NCBI RefSeq assembly: GCF_011174775.1
Contig: NZ_JAANHS010000002.1
Span: 310,001-374,000 of the forward strand
Length of the DNA: 64,000 nucleotides
From: Rhodobacter calidifons
GTDB lineage: Bacteria; Pseudomonadota; Alphaproteobacteria; Rhodobacterales; Rhodobacteraceae
Reading direction: 5' to 3'
Shown: positions 57,750 to 64,000 of the stretch, one piece after another
How the letters are laid out: each line of letters opens with the position of its first letter
Numbering within the stretch: the first letter of the stretch is position 1
Made by a program: the position numbers and the translations under genes
Notes under the pieces: generated by a model
Databases searched by the model: none
What the model saw: the letters and a program-made list of their open reading frames with translations, nothing else
What the model was told of the DNA's origin: nothing

Positions 57750-58472
57750 TCAGCCGTCCTTCGCAACGCGCGCCAGCGCCAGCACCGAGACGGATCGCGC
57801 CCCTGCCGAAAAAAGCGCCTCGGTCGCCGCCGCAAAGGTCGCGCCCGAGGTCATCACGTCATCGACCAGCAGGATGTCGCGGTCGCGCACCCGCGTCTCG
57901 CGGCTTTTCGGGACGGTGAAGGCGCCAACCAGATTGGCGAACCGCGCGTCGCGGGTCTTGCCGTCCTGATTGCCGGTGGATCGTTTGCGCAGGATCGCGT
58001 CCGGACAATGCTCCAGCCGCGCCAGGGCCGCGATGGCGCGCGACAGAAGTGCGGCCTGATTGTAGCGCCGCCGGAACAGCCGCATCCAGTGCAGCGGCAC
58101 CGGCACCACCAGCATCCCCGGCGTCAGGATCGGTGCGGCCGCCCTGGCCATCCAGGCCGAGGCCGGTCTGGCCAGATCCATCCGGTCGCCGTGCTTCAAC
58201 GCCAGCACCAGTCTGCGGGCATTGCCCTGATAGAGGAGAGCGGCCCGTCCCCGGTGCCAGGGGCGGGCGATGGTCATGCAGTCGTCGCACAAGGCCCGTT
58301 CCTTCGCGTCCGATCCCGGCAGGGGCACGCCACACTGATCGCAGACCAGACCAGAGACGAAGGGCGTCTCGCGCCAGCAGTCGGCGCAGAGGCCGAAGTC
58401 GGATTGCACCGGGGCCGAGCAGGAAATGCACTGCGGCGGGTAGAGCAGTTGCAGCGCGCGTTGCAATCCCAT
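57750..58472 (-). CDS. comF: ComF-family phosphoribosyltransferase-like protein
   Basis: The 240-residue protein has N-terminal zinc-binding cysteine pairs (CISCSAPVQSDFGLCADC, CDQCGVPLPG, CDDC) and a C-terminal phosphoribosyltransferase fold with DILLVDDVMTSGATFAAATE. Central motifs VPVPLHWMRLFRRRYNQAAL and RKRSTGNQDGKTRDARFAN are typical. ComF is needed for DNA uptake in competent bacteria. GGAGGG lies 5 bases before ATG 58472. It is divergent from a methyltransferase gene with only 22 bases between starts. Confidence 0.94.
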   Translation of the reverse strand: MGLQRALQLLYPPQCISCSAPVQSDFGLCADCWRETPFVSGLVCDQCGVPLPGSDAKERALCDDCMTIARPWHRGRAALLYQGNARRLVLALKHGDRMDLARPASAWMARAAAPILTPGMLVVPVPLHWMRLFRRRYNQAALLSRAIAALARLEHCPDAILRKRSTGNQDGKTRDARFANLVGAFTVPKSRETRVRDRDILLVDDVMTSGATFAAATEALFSAGARSVSVLALARVAKDG

Positions 58473-58494
58473 TCCGCCCTCCTAATGTCCGGCC

Positions 58495-59334
58495 ATGGCC
58501 GAAACCCCGATCCTGACCGACCGAAACGCGCTGATCCGACACCGGGACCGCGCCCGCAGACTGCCCGGTCACGACGCAGCGATGTTCCTGCATCGCCTTG
58601 CCATGACCGACATTCAGGAAAGACTCAGCGAGGTTAACAGAACCTTTACGGCACCCGCCGTCGTGAGCGGTTTTCCCGATTTGTGGCAGGATCTGCGGCC
58701 CGATGCGGTGCTGGTCCCGGATGAGGACGTTCTGGCGCTGGAACCCGGCGCGCATGATCTGGTCGTGCACGCCATGGCCCTGCACTGGGCGAACGATCCC
58801 CTGGGGCAGCTTGTCCAGTGCCGAAGGGCGCTGCGGCCCGATGGGCTGATGCTCGCGGTCCTGCCGGGCGGGCGCAGTCTGCATCAGCTGCGGACCGCGC
58901 TGGCCGAGGCCGAAGCGCGGGTCACGGGCGGACTTTCGCCCCGCGTCCTGCCCATGGCGGAAATCCGCGACCTGGGCGGGCTGATGCAGCGGGCAGGCTT
59001 TGCCCTGCCGGTGGCGGACAGCTGGCAGCAGACTGTCGAGTATCGCAGCTTTCCGGCGCTGCTGGCCGACCTGCGGGCCGCGGGAGAGACGAACGCGCTG
59101 GCCGCCCGTCTGCGCCGCCCGACCGGGCGGGATGTGCTGGCAACGGCGGGCGCGATCTATGCGGAAAGTTTCGGCACGCCGGAGGGGCGTCTGCCCGCGA
59201 CAGCAGAGCTTGTGTTCCTCACCGGCTGGGCTCCGCATGACAGCCAGCAGCAGCCCTTGCGCCCCGGGTCGGCCAAGGTCAGGCTCGCCGATGCGCTGGG
59301 CGTGCCCGAGTCGCCCTTGCCCGAAGACGGTTGA
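58495..59334 (+). CDS. BioC/NDUFAF5-like SAM-dependent methyltransferase
   Basis: The 279-residue protein resembles the NDUFAF5/BioC group: MAETPILTDRNALIRHRDRA, then HDAAMFLHRLAMTDIQERLS, LEPGAHDLVVHAMALHWAND, RRALRPDGLMLAVLPGGRSL and LGGLMQRAGFALPVADSW. The usual glycine-rich SAM loop is degenerate (VNRTFTAPAVVSGF where DLGCGTG is expected), so activity is uncertain. Mitochondrial NDUFAF5 hydroxylates a complex I arginine, and alphaproteobacterial relatives may share such a role. It shares a tiny divergent promoter region with comF. Confidence 0.8.
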   Translation: MAETPILTDRNALIRHRDRARRLPGHDAAMFLHRLAMTDIQERLSEVNRTFTAPAVVSGFPDLWQDLRPDAVLVPDEDVLALEPGAHDLVVHAMALHWANDPLGQLVQCRRALRPDGLMLAVLPGGRSLHQLRTALAEAEARVTGGLSPRVLPMAEIRDLGGLMQRAGFALPVADSWQQTVEYRSFPALLADLRAAGETNALAARLRRPTGRDVLATAGAIYAESFGTPEGRLPATAELVFLTGWAPHDSQQQPLRPGSAKVRLADALGVPESPLPEDG

Positions 59335-59386
59335 CCCTGCCCACCCATCCCTTATGTCCCACCGTGAACCTTTGGGAAGAACCGAC

Positions 59387-60487
59387 ATGCTGGATGCCCG
59401 GACCGGAGCAGCGACAGGGACCGACGTGCCACCCGGCGAAGGGCGCCTTGCCCACGCCCCTGCCGACCACCCCACCGTCCGCAAGGCGCGGATCGGGGTG
59501 CTTCTGGCCAACCTCGGCACGCCCGACGCCTATGACTACTGGTCGATGCGCCGCTATCTGAACGAGTTTCTGTCCGACAAGCGGGTGGTCGATATCCCGT
59601 CTTGGAAGTGGCAGCCGCTTTTGCAACTCATCATCCTGTCGAAGCGGCCCTTCACCTCGGGGGCCAACTACAAGCTGATCTGGAACGAGGAACTGAACGA
59701 AAGCCCGCTTCTGACCATCACCAAGGCCCAGACCGCCGCGATTGCGAAGACGATCGCGGACCGGCACGGGGCCGACATCATGGTCGATTTCTGCATGCGC
59801 TATGGCAATCCCTCGACCGAGGCGAAGGTCAAGGCGATGGTGGCGGCGGGCTGCGAGAAGGTGCTGTTCTTCCCGCTGTATCCCCACTACGCCGGGGCGA
59901 CCTCGGCCACCGCGAACGACCAGTTCTTCCGTGCCCTGATGAAGGAAAAGCGGCAGCCGGCGGTGCGGACCGTGGCGGAGTATTTCGACCACCCGCTTTA
60001 CATCGACGCGCTGGCGAAGTCGGTGGAGACGGCCTATGCGGGGCTTGACCACCGGCCGGACGTGCTGGTGGCCAGCTATCACGGGATGCCCAAACGCTAT
60101 CTGATGGAGGGCGACCCCTATCACTGTCAGTGCCAGAAAACCTCGCGCCTGCTGCGGGAAAGGCTTGGCTGGGAGAAGGGGTCGATCGACACCACCTTCC
60201 AGTCGGTCTTCGGGCGTGAGGAATGGCTGCGGCCCTATACGGTCGAGCATGTGGCAGAGCTGGCGAAGCAGGGGAAAAAGCGGATCGCGGTGATGGCCCC
60301 GGCCTTCAGTGCCGACTGCATCGAGACGCTGGAGGAGATCAATGGAGAGATCCGCGAGGCCTTCGAGCACGCGGGGGGAGAGGAGTTCACCTACATCCCC
60401 TGCCTGAACGACGAGCCCGCCCATATCGAGGCGCTGGTTGCAGTGATCGAAGAGAACCTGGGTGGCTGGCTGACCCGGAAGGGCTGA
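59387..60487 (+). CDS. hemH: Ferrochelatase
   Basis: The 366-residue enzyme inserts iron into protoporphyrin IX, the last step of haem synthesis. Family parts: IGVLLANLGTPDAYDYWSMR, RYLNEFLSDKRVVDIP, MRYGNPSTEAKVKAM, FFPLYPHYAGATSAT, ASYHGMPKRYLMEGDPYHCQ (active-site His) and APAFSADCIETLEEINGE. ATG 59387 follows GGGAAGA; about 30 weakly conserved residues precede the core, as usual in Rhodobacterales. It lies 52 bases after the methyltransferase gene. Confidence 0.96.
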   Translation: MLDARTGAATGTDVPPGEGRLAHAPADHPTVRKARIGVLLANLGTPDAYDYWSMRRYLNEFLSDKRVVDIPSWKWQPLLQLIILSKRPFTSGANYKLIWNEELNESPLLTITKAQTAAIAKTIADRHGADIMVDFCMRYGNPSTEAKVKAMVAAGCEKVLFFPLYPHYAGATSATANDQFFRALMKEKRQPAVRTVAEYFDHPLYIDALAKSVETAYAGLDHRPDVLVASYHGMPKRYLMEGDPYHCQCQKTSRLLRERLGWEKGSIDTTFQSVFGREEWLRPYTVEHVAELAKQGKKRIAVMAPAFSADCIETLEEINGEIREAFEHAGGEEFTYIPCLNDEPAHIEALVAVIEENLGGWLTRKG

Positions 60488-60612
60488 CCGCCCTGCCACG
60501 AGCGGAACCGGACTCTTGTGGGTCCGCAACGACTTGTCAGTGTTGAACCGCCGATTTGCAGGGCCTTGCCGGGGCAAGTGCCCCGTCGCTTTCAATGCGC
60601 CTGGCAAGAAAG

Positions 60613-60682
60613 GGTCAGGGTCGTATTTTACTCTGGTATATTTGAAGATTTAAAGCTATATGTATTTCAACCAACCCTGACC
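60613..60682. promoter_or_regulatory. AT-rich upstream region of the sulfide:quinone oxidoreductase gene, framed by inverted repeats
   Basis: GGTCAGGGT (60613-60621) and ACCCTGACC (60674-60682) are perfect 9-bp inverted repeats 52 bp apart. The DNA between them is strikingly AT-rich for this genome and contains TTGAA...TTCAA arms (60642-60669). A regulator or a strong promoter may act here. Further down, CCCCG and CGGGG (60689-60702) can form a small hairpin. The rest of the 259-bp hemH gap shows no gene. Confidence 0.45.
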
Positions 60683-60746
60683 GCCTGCCCCGCTTGCGGG
60701 GTAGGGGCGCCGGAGATGGGTCGGGCTTTCGAAGGAGGAGGATTGC

Positions 60747-62096
60747 ATGAAGGGTTCATCCCTGTTCACCACGCGGCGCGGCTTTCTGGGCCTTGCCGCC
60801 ATCGGAGCGGCGGCGGCCGCGGCGACCGGGGGTGGGGCGGCCCAAGCAGCGCGTCTGGCCACAAAGGCCCGGATCGTCATCATCGGCGCCGGTGCCGCTG
60901 GCACGGCCATCGCCAACCGGCTGGTCGAACGGTTGGACGGCGCCACGATCACCATCGTCGATCCGCGGGCAGAGCATCTGTATCAGCCGGGTCTGTCGCT
61001 GGTCGCCGCCGGGCTGAAACCGGCCTCCTACACGGTCTCGAAAACCACGGACTGGCTGCCCAGGGGCGTCACGCTGCTGCCCGAGGCAGCGGCGGCCATC
61101 GACCCTGTCGCGAAGACGGTCGCCACCACGGGCGGCAGCAAGCTGGACTATGATTTCCTGGTGGTGGCCCCGGGACTGGTGCTGGACCATGACGCGATCC
61201 CCGGCTTTTCGCTGGACATGGTCGGCCAGAACGGCATCGGTGCGCTCTATGCCGGGCCGGACCATGCTGCCCGGACCTGGCAGGCTGCGCGCAAGTTCAC
61301 CGAAGAGGGCGGCGTGGCGGTGATGACCCGCCCCGCGACCGAGATGAAATGCGCCGGCGCCCCCCTGAAACATGCCTTCCTGGTCGAGGATATCGCCAGC
61401 CGCACCATCGGCGCGGGCAAGTTCGAGATGCATTACACCGCCCCGCAGGGCGCGCTGTTCGGCGTGCCGATCGTCGCGGAGAAGGTGCGGATGCTGATGG
61501 GCCAGCGCGGCATCAGGACCCACCTCCAGCACAGGCTTGTGTCGATCGAGCCGGGTCAGAAACGCGCCACGTTCGAAAAGACCGAGATCGACCCCGCGAC
61601 CAAGGCAGAGATCAAGAGCCTGGTCGAGATGCCCTATGACTATCTGCACGTCATCCCGCCGCAGCGCGCGCCCGAGGTGATCCGCCAGTCCGGCCTGAGC
61701 TGGGCCGACAAGTGGACCGATCAGGGCTGGGTCGAATGCGACCAGAAGACCATGCGCCACCTGCGCTATCCCGAGATCTTCGCCCTTGGCGATGTCGCGG
61801 GCGTGCCCAAGGGCAAGACGGCGGCATCGGTGAAATGGCAGGTTCCGGTGGTCGAGGATCATCTGGTCGCGGCCTTGCAGGGCAAGGAGGGAACCGAGGT
61901 CTATGACGGCTATACCTCTTGTCCGCTGATCACCCGCGTCGGCAGGGCGATGCTGATCGAGTTCGACTACAACAACAATCTGGTGCCCAGTTTCCCGGGC
62001 GTGATCGCGCCCTTGGAAGAGCTGTGGATCAGCTGGCTGATGAAAGAGGTGGCGCTGAAGGCCACCTACAATGCGATGCTGCGCGGCAAGGCGTAA
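60747..62096 (+). CDS. Type II sulfide:quinone oxidoreductase with Tat signal
   Basis: The 449-residue FAD enzyme probably oxidises sulfide and passes electrons to quinone. A twin-arginine signal (TTRRGFLGLAAIGAAAAAAT) is followed by the FAD loop IVIIGAGAAGTAIANRLVE. The motifs MKCAGAPLKHAFLVED (Cys202) and YDGYTSCPLITRVGRAMLIE (Cys392) correspond to the two redox cysteines of type II SQR, as in mitochondrial SQRDL; a further Cys331 is present. The second FAD motif is YPEIFALGDVAGVPKGKTAA. GGAGGAGG precedes the start. A small membrane protein gene follows after 11 bases. Confidence 0.85.
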   Translation: MKGSSLFTTRRGFLGLAAIGAAAAAATGGGAAQAARLATKARIVIIGAGAAGTAIANRLVERLDGATITIVDPRAEHLYQPGLSLVAAGLKPASYTVSKTTDWLPRGVTLLPEAAAAIDPVAKTVATTGGSKLDYDFLVVAPGLVLDHDAIPGFSLDMVGQNGIGALYAGPDHAARTWQAARKFTEEGGVAVMTRPATEMKCAGAPLKHAFLVEDIASRTIGAGKFEMHYTAPQGALFGVPIVAEKVRMLMGQRGIRTHLQHRLVSIEPGQKRATFEKTEIDPATKAEIKSLVEMPYDYLHVIPPQRAPEVIRQSGLSWADKWTDQGWVECDQKTMRHLRYPEIFALGDVAGVPKGKTAASVKWQVPVVEDHLVAALQGKEGTEVYDGYTSCPLITRVGRAMLIEFDYNNNLVPSFPGVIAPLEELWISWLMKEVALKATYNAMLRGKA

Positions 62097-62107
62097 GGAG
62101 AACCGCC

Positions 62108-62458
62108 ATGAAGGAACTGACCCTTGCAACCCTGATCGCGGTGGGGGAGGAGATCTTCGGGCGTGGCCTGTTCTGGGCGCTGGTCGCCGCGGCCGTGCTG
62201 GTCACCGCGCTCTACCTGTTCGTGCTGATCCGCGACCGGGCGATGTCGATGCGCAAGTTCCTGGTCGCACAGCTGTCGATGCCTGTCGGGGCGGTGCTTG
62301 CCGTCTGGCTGGTGCTCGCCGTCACAAGCTCGGGCCTGGGCGACATGGGCGGCCCGATCGACATCATCGTCCTGCTTGCCGTTGCGACGATGGGCGCCAT
62401 CGGCATGGCCATTCTGGTCTACACCGTGCAATCTCTGGTGCGCGGCAACCGGAACTGA
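62108..62458 (+). CDS. Small three-helix membrane protein paired with the SQR gene
   Basis: The 116-residue product has three hydrophobic segments: LFWALVAAAVLVTALYLFVL (22-41), AQLSMPVGAVLAVWLVLAVT (54-73) and DIIVLLAVATMGAIGMAILV (85-104). I recognise no named family with confidence. The start ATG 62108 follows AAGGAGAACCGCC. Being 11 bases after the oxidoreductase gene, it may anchor that enzyme to the membrane or assist electron transfer to quinone (inference). Confidence 0.75.
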   Translation: MKELTLATLIAVGEEIFGRGLFWALVAAAVLVTALYLFVLIRDRAMSMRKFLVAQLSMPVGAVLAVWLVLAVTSSGLGDMGGPIDIIVLLAVATMGAIGMAILVYTVQSLVRGNRN

Positions 62459-62552
62459 GCGCGGCCCGGACCGCAGTGCCGAAAGCCGATACGCAAAGGG
62501 CGCAAGGCGGGGCGGCCGACTTGCGCCCGGTCGTTTCCGGGTTGCGAGAGGG

Positions 62553-63143
62553 TCAGATCAGGCGGACTTGGGTGCCGACCTTGGCCAGCTCGAACAGTTC
62601 CTGGATATGTTCGTTGTAAAGCCCGATGCAGCCGTTCGACGACCGGCGTCCGATCTTGCGGGTGTCATGGGTGCCGTGAATCCGGTAGGCCGGCCAGCCC
62701 AGATACAGCGCTCGGGTGCCCAGCGGATTGTCCGGCGCACCGCCTTCCACCATGTCGGGCCACTCGGGGTTGCGCTGCTTCATGGCGGCGGTGGGCCGCC
62801 AGGTCGGGTTCACCACCTTCTGGACCACCGTGGTGAAGCCGCGGCGCGTGAGTTCCTCGGACAGCGGCACCGAAGTCGGATAGAGCCGATAGATCGACTG
62901 GTCCTCGGACCAGAAATGCAGCGCACGCGAGGTGGTGTCGGCGAGGATCGCCCCGTTGCGGGTGTTGTCGAAATAGTCCTGCCATTGCAGGATGCGGAAG
63001 CTGGAGATGTTGTTGCGCACCGCCGAGGCAGGCTGAATGAATTCGGTTGTGCCGTCCTGCGCCAGCGCCGGGAAGGCCGCCAGACCGGCCATGCCCGCTA
63101 CACCGCCCAGAACCGCGCGGCGGCTGATCTTGCCGTTTGCCAT
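62553..63143 (-). CDS. L,D-transpeptidase (YkuD domain), Tat-type signal
   Basis: The 196-residue enzyme probably cross-links peptidoglycan or attaches proteins to it. The N-terminus SRRAVLGGVAGMAGLAAFPA is a Tat-like signal. The YkuD domain carries YRIHGTHDTRKIGRRSSNGC with IGL following: the His and catalytic Cys of the HX14-17SNGC motif. AGGAG lies 9 bases before ATG 63143, which decides the start. A second gene of this type lies at the window end. Confidence 0.91.
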   Translation of the reverse strand: MANGKISRRAVLGGVAGMAGLAAFPALAQDGTTEFIQPASAVRNNISSFRILQWQDYFDNTRNGAILADTTSRALHFWSEDQSIYRLYPTSVPLSEELTRRGFTTVVQKVVNPTWRPTAAMKQRNPEWPDMVEGGAPDNPLGTRALYLGWPAYRIHGTHDTRKIGRRSSNGCIGLYNEHIQELFELAKVGTQVRLI

Positions 63144-63324
63144 GGCTGAAACTCCTGAAAGATCTGACTTCAGGGAGGATATAGCGACTTTGTGATCCTG
63201 CCGCAAATCAAAGACCCGTCAGCAACCTGCCGATCGGCGAGATGCCCCTTTGAACCCCGCGCCCGCATCCGTTAAGGAAGGCTGAACGGCCGCCCCTGGG
63301 CGCGGCCTTGATCTGGTGGACCGA

Positions 63325-63831
63325 ATGAACAGACGCATCTTCCTGCTTGCCGGCGCCGGCCTGACCCTGGCCGCCTGCGGAACCGCAAGCGCACCGCCCC
63401 TCGGCGCGGATGGCAAACCGCTGCCGCGGGTCTACAAGATGGGCAGCCCCAGCGAGGTGTCCTTCCGTTTCCTTGACGCGATGAACACGCTGCGCAGCGC
63501 AAGGTCGCTGCGGCCGGTCGCCTTCGACGCCAGCCTGAACGCGGCGGCCGAAACCCATGCCCGCGACATGTCGGTGCAGAACCGGCCCTGGCATTTCGGC
63601 TCGGACGGCTCGTCCCCTCTCGTGCGGGCACAGCGCAGCGGGTTCAACGGACGGCTTCTGGGCGAGAACATCTCGGAGACCTACGAGACCGAGCTTGAAA
63701 CGCTGTCGTCCTGGATGGCGCAGCCGGACACGCGGGTGGTCATCATGGACCCGCTGGCGACGCGGCTGGGCTTTGCCTGGTATCAGGAGCCGGGCGGCAA
63801 GATCTGGTGGGTGATGATGACCGGCGTCTAA
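63325..63831 (+). CDS. CAP/SCP-domain lipoprotein
   Basis: The 168-residue protein has a lipoprotein signal (MNRRIFLLAGAGLTLAACGT; lipobox LAAC, Cys18). The CAP domain has FRFLDAMNTLRSARSLRPVA, NAAAETHARDMSVQNRPWHF and GRLLGENISETYETELETLS, WMAQPDTRVVIMDPLATRLG. The conserved His/Glu pairs of the CAP cavity are present. The activity of bacterial CAP proteins is not known. ATG 63325 was preferred over GTG 63316. It lies between two L,D-transpeptidase-type genes. Confidence 0.88.
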   Translation: MNRRIFLLAGAGLTLAACGTASAPPLGADGKPLPRVYKMGSPSEVSFRFLDAMNTLRSARSLRPVAFDASLNAAAETHARDMSVQNRPWHFGSDGSSPLVRAQRSGFNGRLLGENISETYETELETLSSWMAQPDTRVVIMDPLATRLGFAWYQEPGGKIWWVMMTGV

Positions 63832-63852
63832 GCCCGGTTTCATCGTTGTGAT

Positions 63853-63872
63853 CGGGGGCCTGCGGGCCCCCG
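63853..63872. terminator. Hairpin between the CAP gene and the converging transpeptidase gene
   Basis: CGGGGGCC, loop TGCG and GGCCCCCG form an 8-bp GC-rich stem in the 44-bp gap between converging stops. On the plus strand TCTTC follows. Position and strength suggest a bidirectional terminator, despite the weak T-run. Confidence 0.6.
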
Positions 63873-63875
63873 TCT

Positions 63876-64000
63876 TCATGGCAGGATGTAGATCGGCGTT
63901 CCGGGGTTCACCATGGAATAGACGACCTCCATCTCCTTGTCGGTCAGCGCGATGCAGCCTTCGGTCCAGTCGCGCGCAGAGGTCGGTCGCCTGGGGCCGC
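63876..64000 (-). CDS. L,D-transpeptidase (YkuD), C-terminal fragment cut by the window end
   Basis: Forty-one C-terminal residues are visible, read leftwards from the window edge to TGA at 63878-63876: TSARDWTEGCIALTDKEMEV, then VYSMVNPGTPIYILP. The RDWTEGCIAL stretch holds the catalytic Cys of the YkuD family, and GTPIYI is the usual end. The start lies beyond the window. It is a distinct type from the gene at 62553 (RDWT-GC rather than SSNGC). Confidence 0.78.
   Translation of the reverse strand, partial: GPRRPTSARDWTEGCIALTDKEMEVVYSMVNPGTPIYILP

Noticed and set aside
60488-60746. tRNA or small RNA gene in the hemH-SQR gap
   Set aside because: No cloverleaf or known RNA motif was found; the notable features are AT-rich DNA and inverted repeats, which look regulatory.

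Overview
The window is a contiguous piece of a high-GC alphaproteobacterial chromosome. Several features point to Rhodobacterales, probably a Rhodobacter, Tabrizicola or Gemmobacter relative: the flagellar order motB-flgE-flgK-flgL-flgI, the smoC/smoEFGK-smoS-mtlK polyol operon known from Rhodobacter sphaeroides, the single-domain ribonuclease D, the rimP-nusA-ylxR-infB order and the type of surface-polysaccharide genes. I saw no rRNA, tRNA, CRISPR array, intact insertion sequence or prophage. Apart from one decayed stretch this is core chromosome, densely coded, with many 4-base start/stop overlaps.

Layout. (1) 1-5653: end of a flagellar cluster (MotB C-terminus, hook FlgE, junction proteins FlgK and FlgL, P-ring FlgI). 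(2) 5854-10604: RNase D followed by the lipopolysaccharide supply and export genes kdsD-lptC-lptA-lptB, then ribosome hibernation factor hpf and ptsN; rpoN is not between lptB and hpf. (3) 10692-19506: surface-polysaccharide region, with a minus-strand run galU, two family-2 glycosyltransferases, a Core-2-like glycosyltransferase with an extra C-terminal domain and a protein that looks like two sulfotransferases joined together, plus kdsB, a CysQ-type PAP phosphatase and a KpsM-like ABC-2 permease. (4) 19507-20340: remnants of a sugar ABC transporter and its GntR regulator, truncated and frameshifted. (5) 20484-23752: dnaK-dnaJ behind a good heat-shock promoter. (6) 23841-24605: radC. (7) 24633-32947: polyol operon, with a HAD phosphatase and the SmoC regulator, then transporter SmoEFGK, sorbitol dehydrogenase SmoS and mannitol dehydrogenase MtlK. 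(8) 32944-41208: a phosphate-binding-like/OmpA fusion protein, an unknown secreted protein, secA, a periplasmic parvulin, argJ and a MutT Nudix hydrolase. (9) 41365-46966: infB-ylxR-nusA-rimP, read leftwards from a promoter whose short leader contains an intrinsic terminator. (10) 47043-56058: a methyltransferase, tamA-tamB and the yjbF-yjbH polysaccharide pair. (11) 56186-60487: marR, a nitrilase-family amidase, grxC, comF, a BioC-like methyltransferase and hemH. (12) 60747-64000: a type II sulfide:quinone oxidoreductase with a Tat signal and a small membrane partner, two L,D-transpeptidase-type genes (one cut by the window end) and a CAP-domain lipoprotein.

How parts fit together. Much of the window builds the cell envelope: Kdo supply (kdsD, kdsB), LPS transport (lptABC), UDP-glucose (galU), glycosyltransfer, sulfation and export of a surface glycan, outer-membrane assembly (tamAB), protein export (secA) and peptidoglycan cross-linking. 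CysQ would remove the PAP that sulfotransferases release, so its position in the polysaccharide region makes functional sense. The polyol operon carries three unusual non-coding elements: a candidate promoter/operator with spaced repeats, tandem hairpins after the binding-protein gene, and a five-copy 24-bp palindromic repeat array between the two permease genes.

The observations I rate highest are the double sulfotransferase and its cluster, the decayed transporter locus, the repeat array inside the smo operon, and the candidate attenuator in front of rimP-nusA-infB. No wholly new system was evident. Family assignments rest on motifs read by eye; no database search was possible.
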